DNA from: Chloroflexota bacterium
Lineage (GTDB): Bacteria; Chloroflexota; Anaerolineae; UBA1429
NCBI GenBank assembly: GCA_019873625.1
Contig: JAIOAW010000010.1
Span: forward strand, 1 to 64,000
Reading direction: 5' to 3'
DNA length: 64,000 nucleotides
A program made the position numbers and the translations under genes. This document shows positions 26,037 to 34,845 of the stretch, one piece after another. Numbering within the stretch: position 1 is the first letter of the stretch; each line of letters opens with the position of its first letter. A model generated the notes under the pieces. It saw only the letters and a list, made by a program, of their open reading frames with translations, ran no database searches and was not told the origin of the DNA.

Positions 26037-27272
26037 ATGGCAAAATCGAGTAGTTCACAGATCCCCTTGCTTCAAAGTACCCAAAACGGCATGCCGACGA
26101 TTCCTAGCAAAGTAACGCCCGATACTCCTCTTGAGGCTTTGAATCTAAACTGGAGTGAACGTGATTTGCCTGAAAGAGAACGCACAAAGCACGTTCACAG
26201 GTTGCATCCTTATTTGGGTAAGTTCATTCCGCAGTTGGTCGAGATCTTTTTACGCAAATACTTTCAACGAGGGCAAACAGTTCTGGATCCTTTCTGCGGC
26301 TCGGGTACGACGCTCGTTCAAGCGAATGAACTGGGCATCCACGCAATAGGCTACGACATTTCCTCTTTCAATGTTCTATTGTGTCGAGCCAAAACAGCGC
26401 ATTATGATTATGTGAGACTTCGGCGCGAAGTGATGAATATTCTTGAGAGAACACGTCTCTCCTCCTTGGGAGAACAACAGCTAAAATTATGGGGTAGAGA
26501 GCAAGAAACAAAGATGTTCCTTGCTGTTACCGATGATGATTATCTGCGACGATGGTTCGCCCCTCAGGCTCTATATGAACTGCTTACTTATCGCTATTGG
26601 ATCGAACATGGGGATTATGAATATAAGGATCTACTCAAGATCATCCTCTCACGTTCGGCTCGGTCAGCGCGTTTGACGACTCATTTTGATCTCGATTTCC
26701 CTAAAGAGCCGCAGACAGAGCCATATTACTGCTATAAGCATTCACGCATATGCAAGCCTACGACGGAGGCTCTCAAGTTCCTGCATCGCTACAGTTTGGA
26801 TACTCTTCGTCGCATCCGAGAGTTTGCCGCAGTACGCACGGATGCTCAAGTGAGCATTATTCATGGCGATGCGCGAGAGGCCGATTTCCCTCCTGTGGAT
26901 GGCGTCATCACCAGCCCTCCTTACGTTGGGTTAATTGATTACCATGAGCAACATGCTTATGCTTATCACCTATTAGGCCTAGAGGATAGGCGTGAATGTG
27001 AGATTGGTGCGGCGGCAGGAGGTAGAGGAATAAAAGCGCAAGAAGAATATAAGCGACAAATAGCCCAAGTTTTTCGCCGAGCGGCAAGTGTAATGCCTCC
27101 GGGAGGCCATATGATCGTCGTAGCAAATGATTCTGCGAATCTGTATGGGGAAATAGCGGTCTTATCAGGATTAGAGGTTGAGTATGTGGTTCACCGCCAG
27201 GTCAATCGCCGCACGGGGCGGAGAGCAGGTGAATTCTATGAGTCAGTATTTATCTGGCGTAAACCATCTTAG
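26037..27272 (+). CDS. Site-specific DNA methyltransferase (N4-cytosine type likely)
   Basis: 411-residue DNA methyltransferase, the modification partner of the adjacent endonuclease. Motif X-like RLHPYLGKFIPQLV is near residue 57, motif I DPFCGSGTTL at 84-93 binds S-adenosylmethionine, and the catalytic motif IV is TSPPY at 292-296. TSPPY favours N4-cytosine over N6-adenine methylation, and the long stretch between motifs I and IV is the probable target-recognition region. ATG 26037 has GGAGG 8 bases upstream. Composition is far AT-richer than the neighbours (24 of 60 bases are G or C at 26401-26460, against 41 of 60 at 23881-23940), a sign of horizontal acquisition. Confidence 0.9.
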   Translation: MAKSSSSQIPLLQSTQNGMPTIPSKVTPDTPLEALNLNWSERDLPERERTKHVHRLHPYLGKFIPQLVEIFLRKYFQRGQTVLDPFCGSGTTLVQANELGIHAIGYDISSFNVLLCRAKTAHYDYVRLRREVMNILERTRLSSLGEQQLKLWGREQETKMFLAVTDDDYLRRWFAPQALYELLTYRYWIEHGDYEYKDLLKIILSRSARSARLTTHFDLDFPKEPQTEPYYCYKHSRICKPTTEALKFLHRYSLDTLRRIREFAAVRTDAQVSIIHGDAREADFPPVDGVITSPPYVGLIDYHEQHAYAYHLLGLEDRRECEIGAAAGGRGIKAQEEYKRQIAQVFRRAASVMPPGGHMIVVANDSANLYGEIAVLSGLEVEYVVHRQVNRRTGRRAGEFYESVFIWRKPS

Positions 27273-27283
27273 TGGGGGAAGAG

Positions 27284-28099
27284 ATGTCCGATTCAAGCCC
27301 GATGAAAGAGGCTATTCAAGCCGTCATTCGTGAGATGATGGAAAAGGTTCTTCATAGAGTCTTGATTGAGGATCCGTTTCTGCCTGAGAAACATAAAGCG
27401 GAGAAACCCCTCTATGCAGCGCTTGTGCCGGATGAGATCTTCAAAGGCGCACACTTTGAGAGGCGGTTTGTAACGCCTTTTGGCAAGGCTTGGCAGAGTT
27501 TGGCTATTGTGGCGGCCCAATATGGCCTTGGATATGGTGAGAGCGATCATGCAATTCAAGGGATTGTCAGAGAGGACAGGCTGAGGCGTATCACGGAAAC
27601 ACTTAATCGTTTGGAGCATCGCTCGCCGGGAGCCCCGAGAACCTTGCCAAACTGGGATGTGGAATTGGCGTACATTTTGGAGGGGGGTGGGGAAAGTATC
27701 CCCGTAACCGTTGTTTGCGACGTGTATGCCAAAGGTCGAGATGGCAAGCGTTACGCTTTCGAACTAAAAGCGCCTTTGCCCAATAGCGATCAAACGAAGG
27801 TTAGTAAAGAAAAATTGTTCAAACTCTACGCCATGGAACCTCCTCAAGTGGATGAGGCCTATTTTGCATTACCTTACAATCCCTACGGGCGGCGAGAGGA
27901 TTACCGTTGGAGTTTCCCAGAGCGTTGGTTCGATATGCAACGCGATGTTGTAGTTCTTATAGGTGATGAATTTTGGGAAAAGATAGGAGGCATAGGCACC
28001 TACCAAGCTTTTATTCAGGCCATCGATGAGTTGGGCCGAGAATACAAAGATAGGATCTACACTGAGTTTTTGGGAATCCGCCCACCCGAAACAGAATGA
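27284..28099 (+). CDS. Type II restriction endonuclease, TdeIII-like
   Basis: 271-residue endonuclease resembling the TdeIII/MjaII group, which to my knowledge recognises GGNCC. Family-like wording: YAALVPDEIFKGAHFERRFVTPFGKAWQSLA near residues 45-75, then PNWDVELAYI. A PD-(D/E)xK nuclease core is visible as Asp146 in VVCDVYAK and Glu160-x-Lys162 in FELKAP, followed by a conserved NSDQTK. ATG 27284 is chosen for its spacing from GGGGGAAGAG; a GTG at 27272 overlapping the methyltransferase stop is the alternative. It shares the low GC of its partner gene. Confidence 0.8.
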   Translation: MSDSSPMKEAIQAVIREMMEKVLHRVLIEDPFLPEKHKAEKPLYAALVPDEIFKGAHFERRFVTPFGKAWQSLAIVAAQYGLGYGESDHAIQGIVREDRLRRITETLNRLEHRSPGAPRTLPNWDVELAYILEGGGESIPVTVVCDVYAKGRDGKRYAFELKAPLPNSDQTKVSKEKLFKLYAMEPPQVDEAYFALPYNPYGRREDYRWSFPERWFDMQRDVVVLIGDEFWEKIGGIGTYQAFIQAIDELGREYKDRIYTEFLGIRPPETE

Positions 28100-28106
28100 C
28101 CTTTCT

Positions 28107-29138
28107 GTGCTCCGCGAATTCCTGTTTGAGGCTGGCCGCTATTTCGCCTCTTGCCACGCGGCGACGGTAGTAGAGACCCTCGAGGGCGATCTCTTGTGCG
28201 CCTGGTTCGCTGGGACGCACGAAGGCCACCCGGATGTGGCCATCTGGATGGCGCGCCGGCATCGCGAGGCGTGGGGAGAGCCATACATCGTGGCCGACGT
28301 GCCCGGTGTGCCCTTGTGGAACCCCGTCTTCTACCGCGATGCGCAAGGCGTCATCTGGCTCTTTTACAAGGTGGCCCCCAGCATCCCCGCTTGGACGGGC
28401 GCCTTCCTTCGCTCGGCGGATGGCGGCCGCACCTGGAGCGCCCCCGTCTTCCTCCCGGCGGGGCTCCTTGGCCCCAGCAAGAATAAGCCGATCACCCTCT
28501 CGAATGGGGATATCCTTTCGCCCACCTCGTGCGAGACATGGCGCTCTTGGGCCTGCTGGGTGGAAATCAGCCCCGATGGCGGCGCCACGTGGCAGCGCGT
28601 TGGCCCTTTGGCGCCGCCGGGCGAATGGGCAAGGGAAGTCCCTCTCGGGCCGGAAGATGCCGCTTCTGCCGTGTGGGATGCTGAACGGGGCGCCCTGCGT
28701 TTGCCCCAAGCGACGTACGGGGTCATCCAGCCCACGGCGTGGGAGTGGGCGCCCGGCTGCGTGCGGATGCTGATGCGCGCCACGGCGACCATCGGTGCCG
28801 TGTGCGTGGCCGATTCGCACGATTACGGCCGCACCTGGTCGCCCTTGCGCCGCACGAGCATCCCCAACCCCAATAGCGGGCTGGACGCGGTGCGCCTGGC
28901 CGATGGGCGCATCGTTTTGGCCTGCAACCCCACGGCCGAAGGCCGCACACCGCTCTCGCTCCTCGTCTCGCGCGATAATGGGGAGACGTGGCCCGCTCGC
29001 CTCGATATCGAGACGGCGCCCGGCGAGTATTCCTATCCCTCGATCATCCAAGGGTGCGAGGGGCGCATCCACTGCGTCTATACTCACCGCCGGGAGCGGA
29101 TCGCCTACATCGCGCTTATGCCGGAGGAATTGCCCTAA
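28107..29138 (+). CDS. Sialidase-family (BNR/Asp-box) six-bladed propeller protein
   Basis: 343-residue protein with four Asp boxes (RSADGGRTW, SPDGGATW, SHDYGRTW, SRDNGETW), the mark of the sialidase beta-propeller fold. The N-terminal SCHAATVVE...LLCAWFAGTHEGHPDVAIW matches the large bacterial group of exo-alpha-sialidase-like proteins without a signal peptide. True sialidase activity is uncertain; many members act on other glycans. The GTG at 28107 starts a protein of family-like length; the open frame runs back into the endonuclease gene but as unrelated sequence, and no good ribosome binding site is seen. GC content returns to normal here, so this is the right edge of the island. Confidence 0.82.
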   Translation: MLREFLFEAGRYFASCHAATVVETLEGDLLCAWFAGTHEGHPDVAIWMARRHREAWGEPYIVADVPGVPLWNPVFYRDAQGVIWLFYKVAPSIPAWTGAFLRSADGGRTWSAPVFLPAGLLGPSKNKPITLSNGDILSPTSCETWRSWACWVEISPDGGATWQRVGPLAPPGEWAREVPLGPEDAASAVWDAERGALRLPQATYGVIQPTAWEWAPGCVRMLMRATATIGAVCVADSHDYGRTWSPLRRTSIPNPNSGLDAVRLADGRIVLACNPTAEGRTPLSLLVSRDNGETWPARLDIETAPGEYSYPSIIQGCEGRIHCVYTHRRERIAYIALMPEELP

Positions 29139-29150
29139 CAGGGTCGCGCC

Positions 29151-29894
29151 TTAGCCCATATACTGCCCGCCGTTGATATCGAGCACGAGGCCGGTGATGT
29201 ACTCGGCAAGCGGCGAGGCCAAAAAGAGCACGGCATTTGCGACATCTTCCGGCCGGCCCAGGCGACGGAGGGGAATCTGCCGAATGTAGACCTCCTCGTG
29301 GTCGGCCACTTGGCGCACTACGGGCGGCGTGGTGATGATGCCCGGCGCGACGGCATTCACTGTGATGCCGTAAGGCCCGGCCTCTCTGGCCAAAGTGCGC
29401 GTGAGGCCGATGATGCCCGCCTTGGATGAGGCGTAATGGATGCCCGCCTCGAGGCCGCCTACGCGCGCGGCGAGCGAGGCAAAGGTGATGATGCGCCCCC
29501 GACGCCGGGCCTTCATCCCCTCGATAAAAGCCTGGCAGACGAGAAAGGTGCCCCGCAGGTTCACGTCGAGCACGCGGTCCCATTCTTCGAGCGAGACGGC
29601 GCCGATGCCTGGCGTGTAGGCGATGATCCCCGCCGCGAGGACGAGGATATCCACCTCGCCCAGGCGTTGGGGAACGGCCTCGGCCAGGGCGGCCACTTGG
29701 GCGGCATCGCTCACATCGCAGGTAAAGGCCACAGCCCCTGGGCAGTGTGTCGCCGTCTCCAGGGCGCCTGCGCCGTTGATATCCACGGCCGCCACACGCG
29801 CCCCGGCCTCGGCCAGGGCATACGCGCAGGCCCGGCCGATGCCGCTCGCGGCCCCCGTGACCAGGGCGACCTGAGAAGAGAGATCAATCCGCAT
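29151..29894 (-). CDS. Short-chain dehydrogenase/reductase
   Basis: 247-residue classical SDR. The NAD(P)-binding loop is TGAASGIGRA near the N-terminus, the active site has Ser in ITFASLAA, Tyr and Lys in YASSKAG, with NVNLRGT-type Asn in LDVNLRGT and the PG motif in VAPGIITTP. An Asp after the second strand (AAVDINGAG) favours NAD over NADP. It resembles FabG and sugar dehydrogenases; the substrate is unknown. It follows the lipoprotein gene on the same strand after 24 bases and converges on the sialidase gene 12 bases away. Confidence 0.92.
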   Translation of the reverse strand: MRIDLSSQVALVTGAASGIGRACAYALAEAGARVAAVDINGAGALETATHCPGAVAFTCDVSDAAQVAALAEAVPQRLGEVDILVLAAGIIAYTPGIGAVSLEEWDRVLDVNLRGTFLVCQAFIEGMKARRRGRIITFASLAARVGGLEAGIHYASSKAGIIGLTRTLAREAGPYGITVNAVAPGIITTPPVVRQVADHEEVYIRQIPLRRLGRPEDVANAVLFLASPLAEYITGLVLDINGGQYMG

Positions 29895-29918
29895 CGCATC
29901 CCTCCCTTGTTCCCCGCA

Positions 29919-32087
29919 CTAAGGCCCCAAAAGGCGCACCTCGGCGAGTTTCCCATCGCGCACGTGGGCGACGTAACGCGGCGCGCCCTCGACCCGCGAG
30001 AAATAGACGGCCTCGCCCTCTTCACGCTCGGCAATGAGGCGCACTTCCGGCGCGAGAAGCCCCAATTGTCGTACTTGGGCCACCACGGCGGGGTCCGCCA
30101 CGAGGTCTTCGATGGTTTGGCCGTGACGCATCCGCCGCAAGGCCTCGTCCAATACGGCGTAAGGGGTGCGTTCGGTCATTTCCCAATATGCCTCGGCCAG
30201 CGGCGCGCCGGCGGGCAGCCGACTCTGCCGCACGTAAGCATCCCCCTGGCGCACCCACGTGGCTACAAACAGGCGATGCAAACAGACGTGGCATTCCTGA
30301 AAGACGTCATTTTCCAGGCCGAAAGACGTGCCGCGCACTTGGAGCGTGCCCAGCCCCTCGCCGGCAAAGCGCACTTCGCCGTCAGTCGCTACCCAATCGC
30401 GCTGGCCTTGGGGCGCCCATATGACCTGCCAACCCGCCTCGCCGCGCCTCAGAAGGGCGAACGAGGGCTGAACGGCGGAGGCCCCGATCACCCCGGCGAT
30501 GAGGCCGAGTTCATCCCCTTGCAATCGCGCATCGAGCACGATCTGCCCGCTCGTCAGCGGGTAGGCTGTGCCGCCCTCGAGGGCGTAAAGGGTAAGGGGC
30601 GGCAGGCCCGCGATGACGAGATCCTCCTTGAGCCGGAGCAGGCTAGGCTGGCCGAGGGGCACCTCCCAGCCGGCCTCGCTCATATACCCTCGCAGGCGTT
30701 CGCAGATGGCCTCGAGCGAATCCTCGCGGTGGGCATTGATGTATTCGGCCACCCGTTGGGCGAGCGCAGAGGGATCCCCAACCGTCCCGGCAAAACGGGC
30801 TGGCCAGGGGTCCAAGGAGAGGGTCGGGATACTAAAGGCGGAAGAGGCCATCCAGCCCAAAAGGATCGCTTCCGCATCGAGCGAGAGGATACGGTAACCC
30901 CCGCCATCGGGGCGCACGGCGAAATAGAAGCCCGCTCCCCGTTCGTCACGCTGGTAGCCTATGATATAGGCTCCGTCAGGGGTCCAGCCCACGAGCGTGG
31001 CAAGCGGCGAGGACACGTCCAGCACCTGCTGCGCCTCGCGGCGAACCATATCAAAGATCCACAGCCCCAAGCCGCGGGTGCTCTCGTACTCATAGAGGCC
31101 GTCTCGCAGGAGGTAGGCGATGGACTGCCCATCTGGCGACCAGAGGGGGGTTGCGCTGTGCGTCTGGGGTGGGTTTTGCAAAAGGGTTTCTGGGCCACGC
31201 TGGGCAGAGACCTCGGTTGCGAGGAGGGATTGCCTTTTTTGCGCCTCGTCATACGAGGTTGTGAGAAGCCAGCGACCCTCCGGCGAGAGCGCCGCCTCCC
31301 CTTGGCCGGAGATGGCCACCTCGCTCACGGCTTGGCCGCCCAGGAGGTCATACGTGAGGAGGGATCTCAGGCGATCGTCCGCGCCAAAGGGGATGAGCAT
31401 CACTCTTTGCGACGAGTCATCATAGCGCAGAAGGAGCGCCCCGGAGGTGTTCTTGAGCGAAGCGCGGGCTAAGGGCGAGTCATCTTGCACGTTGATGGCG
31501 TAAAGGGCTACGCCTTGCCCTATGGGGGAGGATGTGTCCCCCAGCACGGCCAAATAGAGCAGGCCCTTGCCCGTCTCTCCCCAAAGGAGGTGCACATCGA
31601 GCACCTCGCCCTCCAAGGGGATGTTCAGGGTCTGGGCGGCGCCGCGCGCCAAATCGAGCACGGTGAGGATGCGCCCATGGGCAGTGGCCAACAGCCCTTT
31701 GGAGAAACTCCACGTCTCTAAATCGGCCATTTCGACGAGGGGCTGGGGGTTGTTCCCCCAGGCGTCCCCTCGGAAGATCGTGCCCAGCCGGGCATAGACC
31801 ATCTGCCAGGTCTCGCCCGAGGGCGCTGCGGAGGGCTGAGGAGAAGCGACCGCACTCGGAGAGGGGGAGGGGATGGCCGATGGAGACGGCTCTGAGGCCG
31901 GTTTGAGGAGGACAAGCGTCGGCGAGGGCCGGCTCAGCGGCATAGTCGCCGTGGGCGTGAGCGGCGCGGGGGACGTAGGCCCCTCTGGGGTGGGGGTAAC
32001 CGTCGGCGTAGGGCGCGAGAGGGTCCCGCACCCTATGGCGAGGAATGCACTTAACATAATGAAGAGATAAACCCTGCGAACCCTCAT
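29919..32087 (-). CDS. Lipoprotein with WD40-like beta-propeller domain
   Basis: 722-residue predicted lipoprotein. A type II signal peptide (RRVYLFIMLSAFLAIGC, cysteine at residue 20) is followed by a Pro/Thr/Ser-rich linker of about 70 residues, typical of Chloroflexota envelope proteins. A TolB/WD40-like propeller follows, with repeats such as SPDGQSIAYLLRDG and GWTPDGAYIIGYQ. The C-terminal third is not recognised. Anchored on the outer face of the membrane, role unknown. ATG 32087 overlaps the URO-D-like gene's stop by 4 bases, which fixes the start although the frame is open upstream. Confidence 0.82.
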   Translation of the reverse strand: MRVRRVYLFIMLSAFLAIGCGTLSRPTPTVTPTPEGPTSPAPLTPTATMPLSRPSPTLVLLKPASEPSPSAIPSPSPSAVASPQPSAAPSGETWQMVYARLGTIFRGDAWGNNPQPLVEMADLETWSFSKGLLATAHGRILTVLDLARGAAQTLNIPLEGEVLDVHLLWGETGKGLLYLAVLGDTSSPIGQGVALYAINVQDDSPLARASLKNTSGALLLRYDDSSQRVMLIPFGADDRLRSLLTYDLLGGQAVSEVAISGQGEAALSPEGRWLLTTSYDEAQKRQSLLATEVSAQRGPETLLQNPPQTHSATPLWSPDGQSIAYLLRDGLYEYESTRGLGLWIFDMVRREAQQVLDVSSPLATLVGWTPDGAYIIGYQRDERGAGFYFAVRPDGGGYRILSLDAEAILLGWMASSAFSIPTLSLDPWPARFAGTVGDPSALAQRVAEYINAHREDSLEAICERLRGYMSEAGWEVPLGQPSLLRLKEDLVIAGLPPLTLYALEGGTAYPLTSGQIVLDARLQGDELGLIAGVIGASAVQPSFALLRRGEAGWQVIWAPQGQRDWVATDGEVRFAGEGLGTLQVRGTSFGLENDVFQECHVCLHRLFVATWVRQGDAYVRQSRLPAGAPLAEAYWEMTERTPYAVLDEALRRMRHGQTIEDLVADPAVVAQVRQLGLLAPEVRLIAEREEGEAVYFSRVEGAPRYVAHVRDGKLAEVRLLGP

Positions 32088-33091
32088 CGTTCCGGCGGCC
32101 CCCACCAGGCCTCGAAAAAGGCCCGGATATTCTCGAGCGGCTGATCCTTGTTGAACTCGGCCTGGCCGATGACGCCGCCCCGATCGTCCCACAAGGCGGC
32201 TTTGACGCGTTCCACGGCCTGGCGCACATCCTCCGGCGTGCCAAAGGGCAGGATGTGCTGACGATCTATCTCGCCCCAGAAGGTGATGCGCCCCTTGAAG
32301 CGGCGGCCGATTTCCTCGATGGGCATAGTGAACAGTTGCGAGTTGATGGCATCCACACCGATCTCGATGAGGTGCTCGTACAGGGGCAAGATGTAACCAT
32401 CCGAGTGCATAAAGGCGAATTTGCCGTGGGCATGGGCTAGGTCGCAGTAATCTTTGTACAACGGCTTAAAGTATTCCACCCACATCGCCGGCGAGATGAG
32501 CAGGGCGTGCTCGCCGCCCCAATCGTCCATAAAAAAGACGGCGTTGACATCCGTCTTGACGACGTATTGCAAATGCCTCATATAAAAATCGTGCACCATC
32601 TCTAAAAGGATGCGCACCTCGCGGACGCCCCAGGCCAGGTCCAAATACAAGTTCTCGCTCCCCCGCAGGAACTGCATCCGCTCAAAGGGGCGTGGGCAAC
32701 CGAGGTACACGAAGCGATCGTGGCTGGCGCAGGTGCGGTTCACCTCTTCGAACCCCTTGCCGAGGAGGTGGTAGGGGGGCTTCCAGTGGGCGAGTTGGCT
32801 CCAATCGCTCAGGGCGGGATATTTGACCTCCCCGATCATCCCCCGCTGGATGTTCACCCAACGGCTGCCCCAAGGGTCCGTCCACTCGCCCGGCTCATAG
32901 AGGGGGGATTCATCCGCCGGATCCCGGTAGCCGCTCGGGCCGAAATCGGGGGGATACAGGTCGAGCAAGGCCCGGAGTTCCTTCTCTCGCCCGAAGAAGG
33001 CGGCAGGCAAGAGCCACACGTCGCGCGCCGGGCGGTCAACGCCCTCGAAGCGCAAGGTGCGGATGACGCGTTCGCGCGGGGTTAGGGCCAT
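32084..33091 (-). CDS. Uroporphyrinogen decarboxylase-like (URO-D/MtaA fold) protein
   Basis: 335-residue URO-D-fold TIM barrel. It starts LTPRERVIRTLRFEGVDRPARDVW, the usual opening of corrinoid-methyltransferase MtaA-like proteins. FAFMHSDGYILPLYEHLIEIGVDAIN carries the HSDG/HSCG-type zinc region, and ITFWGEIDRQHILPFGT follows. The N-terminal arginine pattern of true HemE is not evident. Such proteins move methyl groups from corrinoid proteins or carry out related unknown reactions. No corrinoid protein is adjacent. It leads a coupled unit with the lipoprotein (4-base overlap). Confidence 0.85.
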   Translation of the reverse strand: MALTPRERVIRTLRFEGVDRPARDVWLLPAAFFGREKELRALLDLYPPDFGPSGYRDPADESPLYEPGEWTDPWGSRWVNIQRGMIGEVKYPALSDWSQLAHWKPPYHLLGKGFEEVNRTCASHDRFVYLGCPRPFERMQFLRGSENLYLDLAWGVREVRILLEMVHDFYMRHLQYVVKTDVNAVFFMDDWGGEHALLISPAMWVEYFKPLYKDYCDLAHAHGKFAFMHSDGYILPLYEHLIEIGVDAINSQLFTMPIEEIGRRFKGRITFWGEIDRQHILPFGTPEDVRQAVERVKAALWDDRGGVIGQAEFNKDQPLENIRAFFEAWWGPPER

Positions 33092-33123
33092 ATTTTCTCC
33101 TTGGCGTGTTGAAGTGTCATCAT

Positions 33124-34365
33124 TTAGATGCGGCGCAGCAGCGCGACCGTCTCGATATGATAGGTCTGCGGGAACATATCCACGGGTTGAACGCTCTCCA
33201 GGCGGTAACCGTGCGCCGCAAGGCGGGCCACATCGCGCGCGAGGGAGGCCGGGTCGCAGGAGACGTAAACGAGGCGACGCGGCCTCTGCCGGCCGATGGC
33301 CTCGATGACGGCTGGCTCACAGCCGCCGCGCGGCGGGTCGAGGATGGCCGCCTCGTAGGGCCTATCCAGGGCAGGGAGGGCCTCCTCTACGGGCGCCTCG
33401 ATGAGCATCACCTCGGCCTCGCCGCCCAAAATCCGCCAGGCGTTCGCCTCGGCATCGCGCACGGCCCAGGGCGAGCCTTCGATGGCGATAATCGGCGTAT
33501 CGGCCCGGCCCACCGAAAAGGCCAGGGTCCCCACGCCGCAGTACGCATCGAGCAAGGTCTCCCCCGGCTGAAGGTCGAGATAGCCCCGCACCACGCTCAC
33601 CAGGCGCTCCACCTGCTCGGTGTTATTTTGGAAGAACGACGGCCCCGAAATCTGGAACGGCCTACCTTCGACCATCTCGAACAGGGCGCTGGAGCCGGCC
33701 ATCACGGTGAGTTCGCCTCGGTCGGAGAGGTAGAGGCAAGAAACGGGCGCCGTCACCTCGAGCACCGGCGGCAAGGCGCCGCGCCCCTCAAAAATGACCA
33801 TCTGCTGATGGGTGCGGAGGCCCGCCCGTAACACGATGCGCCTGAGGCCAGAAAAATCCACATCTAGGCTATCGCGAAGCGACCACACAAAAGGGTGCGT
33901 GATGGCGCACGTCTCGACGGGCACGACGGTATGGCTGGCCTGTGCATAGAAGCCGATGTGCCCCTCGCGATCGAGCCGCAACTGCACGCGGTTGCGGTAG
34001 GCCCACGGCTCCGCCATACCCAGGATGGGGCGCATCGGCGGTTCGGCCTGGCCGCCGATGCGTTGGAGTAAATTCGCCACGATGCGCTCTTTGAAGGCCA
34101 ACTGGGCGCTGTAGGCGATGTGTTGCCAATGGCAGCCGCCGCACGCGCCAAAGTAGGGGCATTTGGGCGAGACGCGCTCTGGGGAGGCCTGGACGACCTC
34201 AAGGAGCCTCCCCTGCAAAGAGTGCCCCCGGCCCGGCGAAAGGGCCACCGTAACGACTTCGCCAGGAATCGCCAGCGGCACAAAGACGGCCTGCCCCTGC
34301 CAAAAGCCTACCGCGGCGCCGCCATGCGCCATATCGGTTAGGGTGATCGTCGCCCGCTCGGCCAT
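33124..34365 (-). CDS. 23S rRNA (uracil-C5)-methyltransferase, RlmD/RumA type
   Basis: 413-residue class I SAM-dependent RNA methyltransferase that makes 5-methyluridine in RNA. Order: N-terminal TRAM domain (residues 1-55), a [4Fe-4S] cluster with CPYFGACGGC and a later Cys in VETCAITH, and a SAM-binding domain with LLDAYCGVGTLAF. The DPPRGG motif and the nucleophilic Cys in LVYVSCDPASLARD complete the active site. Whether it modifies U1939 or U747 of 23S rRNA, or both, cannot be told. ATG 34365 lies one base after the nrdR stop, so translation is likely coupled to nrdR. Confidence 0.92.
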   Translation of the reverse strand: MAERATITLTDMAHGGAAVGFWQGQAVFVPLAIPGEVVTVALSPGRGHSLQGRLLEVVQASPERVSPKCPYFGACGGCHWQHIAYSAQLAFKERIVANLLQRIGGQAEPPMRPILGMAEPWAYRNRVQLRLDREGHIGFYAQASHTVVPVETCAITHPFVWSLRDSLDVDFSGLRRIVLRAGLRTHQQMVIFEGRGALPPVLEVTAPVSCLYLSDRGELTVMAGSSALFEMVEGRPFQISGPSFFQNNTEQVERLVSVVRGYLDLQPGETLLDAYCGVGTLAFSVGRADTPIIAIEGSPWAVRDAEANAWRILGGEAEVMLIEAPVEEALPALDRPYEAAILDPPRGGCEPAVIEAIGRQRPRRLVYVSCDPASLARDVARLAAHGYRLESVQPVDMFPQTYHIETVALLRRI

Positions 34366-34366
34366 T

Positions 34367-34828
34367 TTACGCCTCGCGGCGCTGCTGTTCGACGATCTGA
34401 TCCACCTCGCGTTTGAGGGTTTGGATATCCGCGAAGGAGCGATAGACCGAGGCGAAGCGCACATAGGCCACGTCATCAATCTCGCGCAGACGCTCCATCA
34501 CCATCTCGCCGATGGTGCGGCTGGGAACCTCCGCCTGCCCCAAGTTGTAGAGGTTCGTCTCAATCTCGCTCACCACCTGCTCAATGCGCTCCGCCGAGAC
34601 GGGTCGCTTGGCACAGGCGCGCCGTATCCCCTCATACAACTTTTGCCGGTCGAACGGTTCCCGCCGCCCATCGCGCTTGATGACGAGCAGATTCACGCGC
34701 GCCACCTGTTCATAGGTAGTAAATCGCTGCCCGCATGCCTGGCATTCGCGCCGGCGACGGATGCCATCGCCCACCTCGCGGGTATCCACCACGCGAGATT
34801 CCGTGTGCCCACAGAAGGGGCATTTCAT
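34367..34828 (-). CDS. nrdR: Transcriptional repressor NrdR
   Basis: 153-residue repressor of ribonucleotide reductase genes. An N-terminal zinc ribbon (MKCPFCGH and CQACGQRF) binds NrdR boxes, and the ATP-cone domain ([26 protein letters not shown]) senses ATP/dATP. Length and wording are typical. It follows ftsZ by 17 bases and precedes the RNA methyltransferase by one base, at the distal end of the division cluster. No nrd gene lies in the window. Confidence 0.96.
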   Translation of the reverse strand: MKCPFCGHTESRVVDTREVGDGIRRRRECQACGQRFTTYEQVARVNLLVIKRDGRREPFDRQKLYEGIRRACAKRPVSAERIEQVVSEIETNLYNLGQAEVPSRTIGEMVMERLREIDDVAYVRFASVYRSFADIQTLKREVDQIVEQQRREA

Positions 34829-34845
34829 CGCACACCTCTCCCTAT

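Noticed and set aside
29436-31472. 678-codon plus-strand open frame antisense to the SDR and lipoprotein genes
   Set aside because: The opposite strand encodes recognisable SDR and propeller proteins; this frame has the low-complexity look of a shadow.
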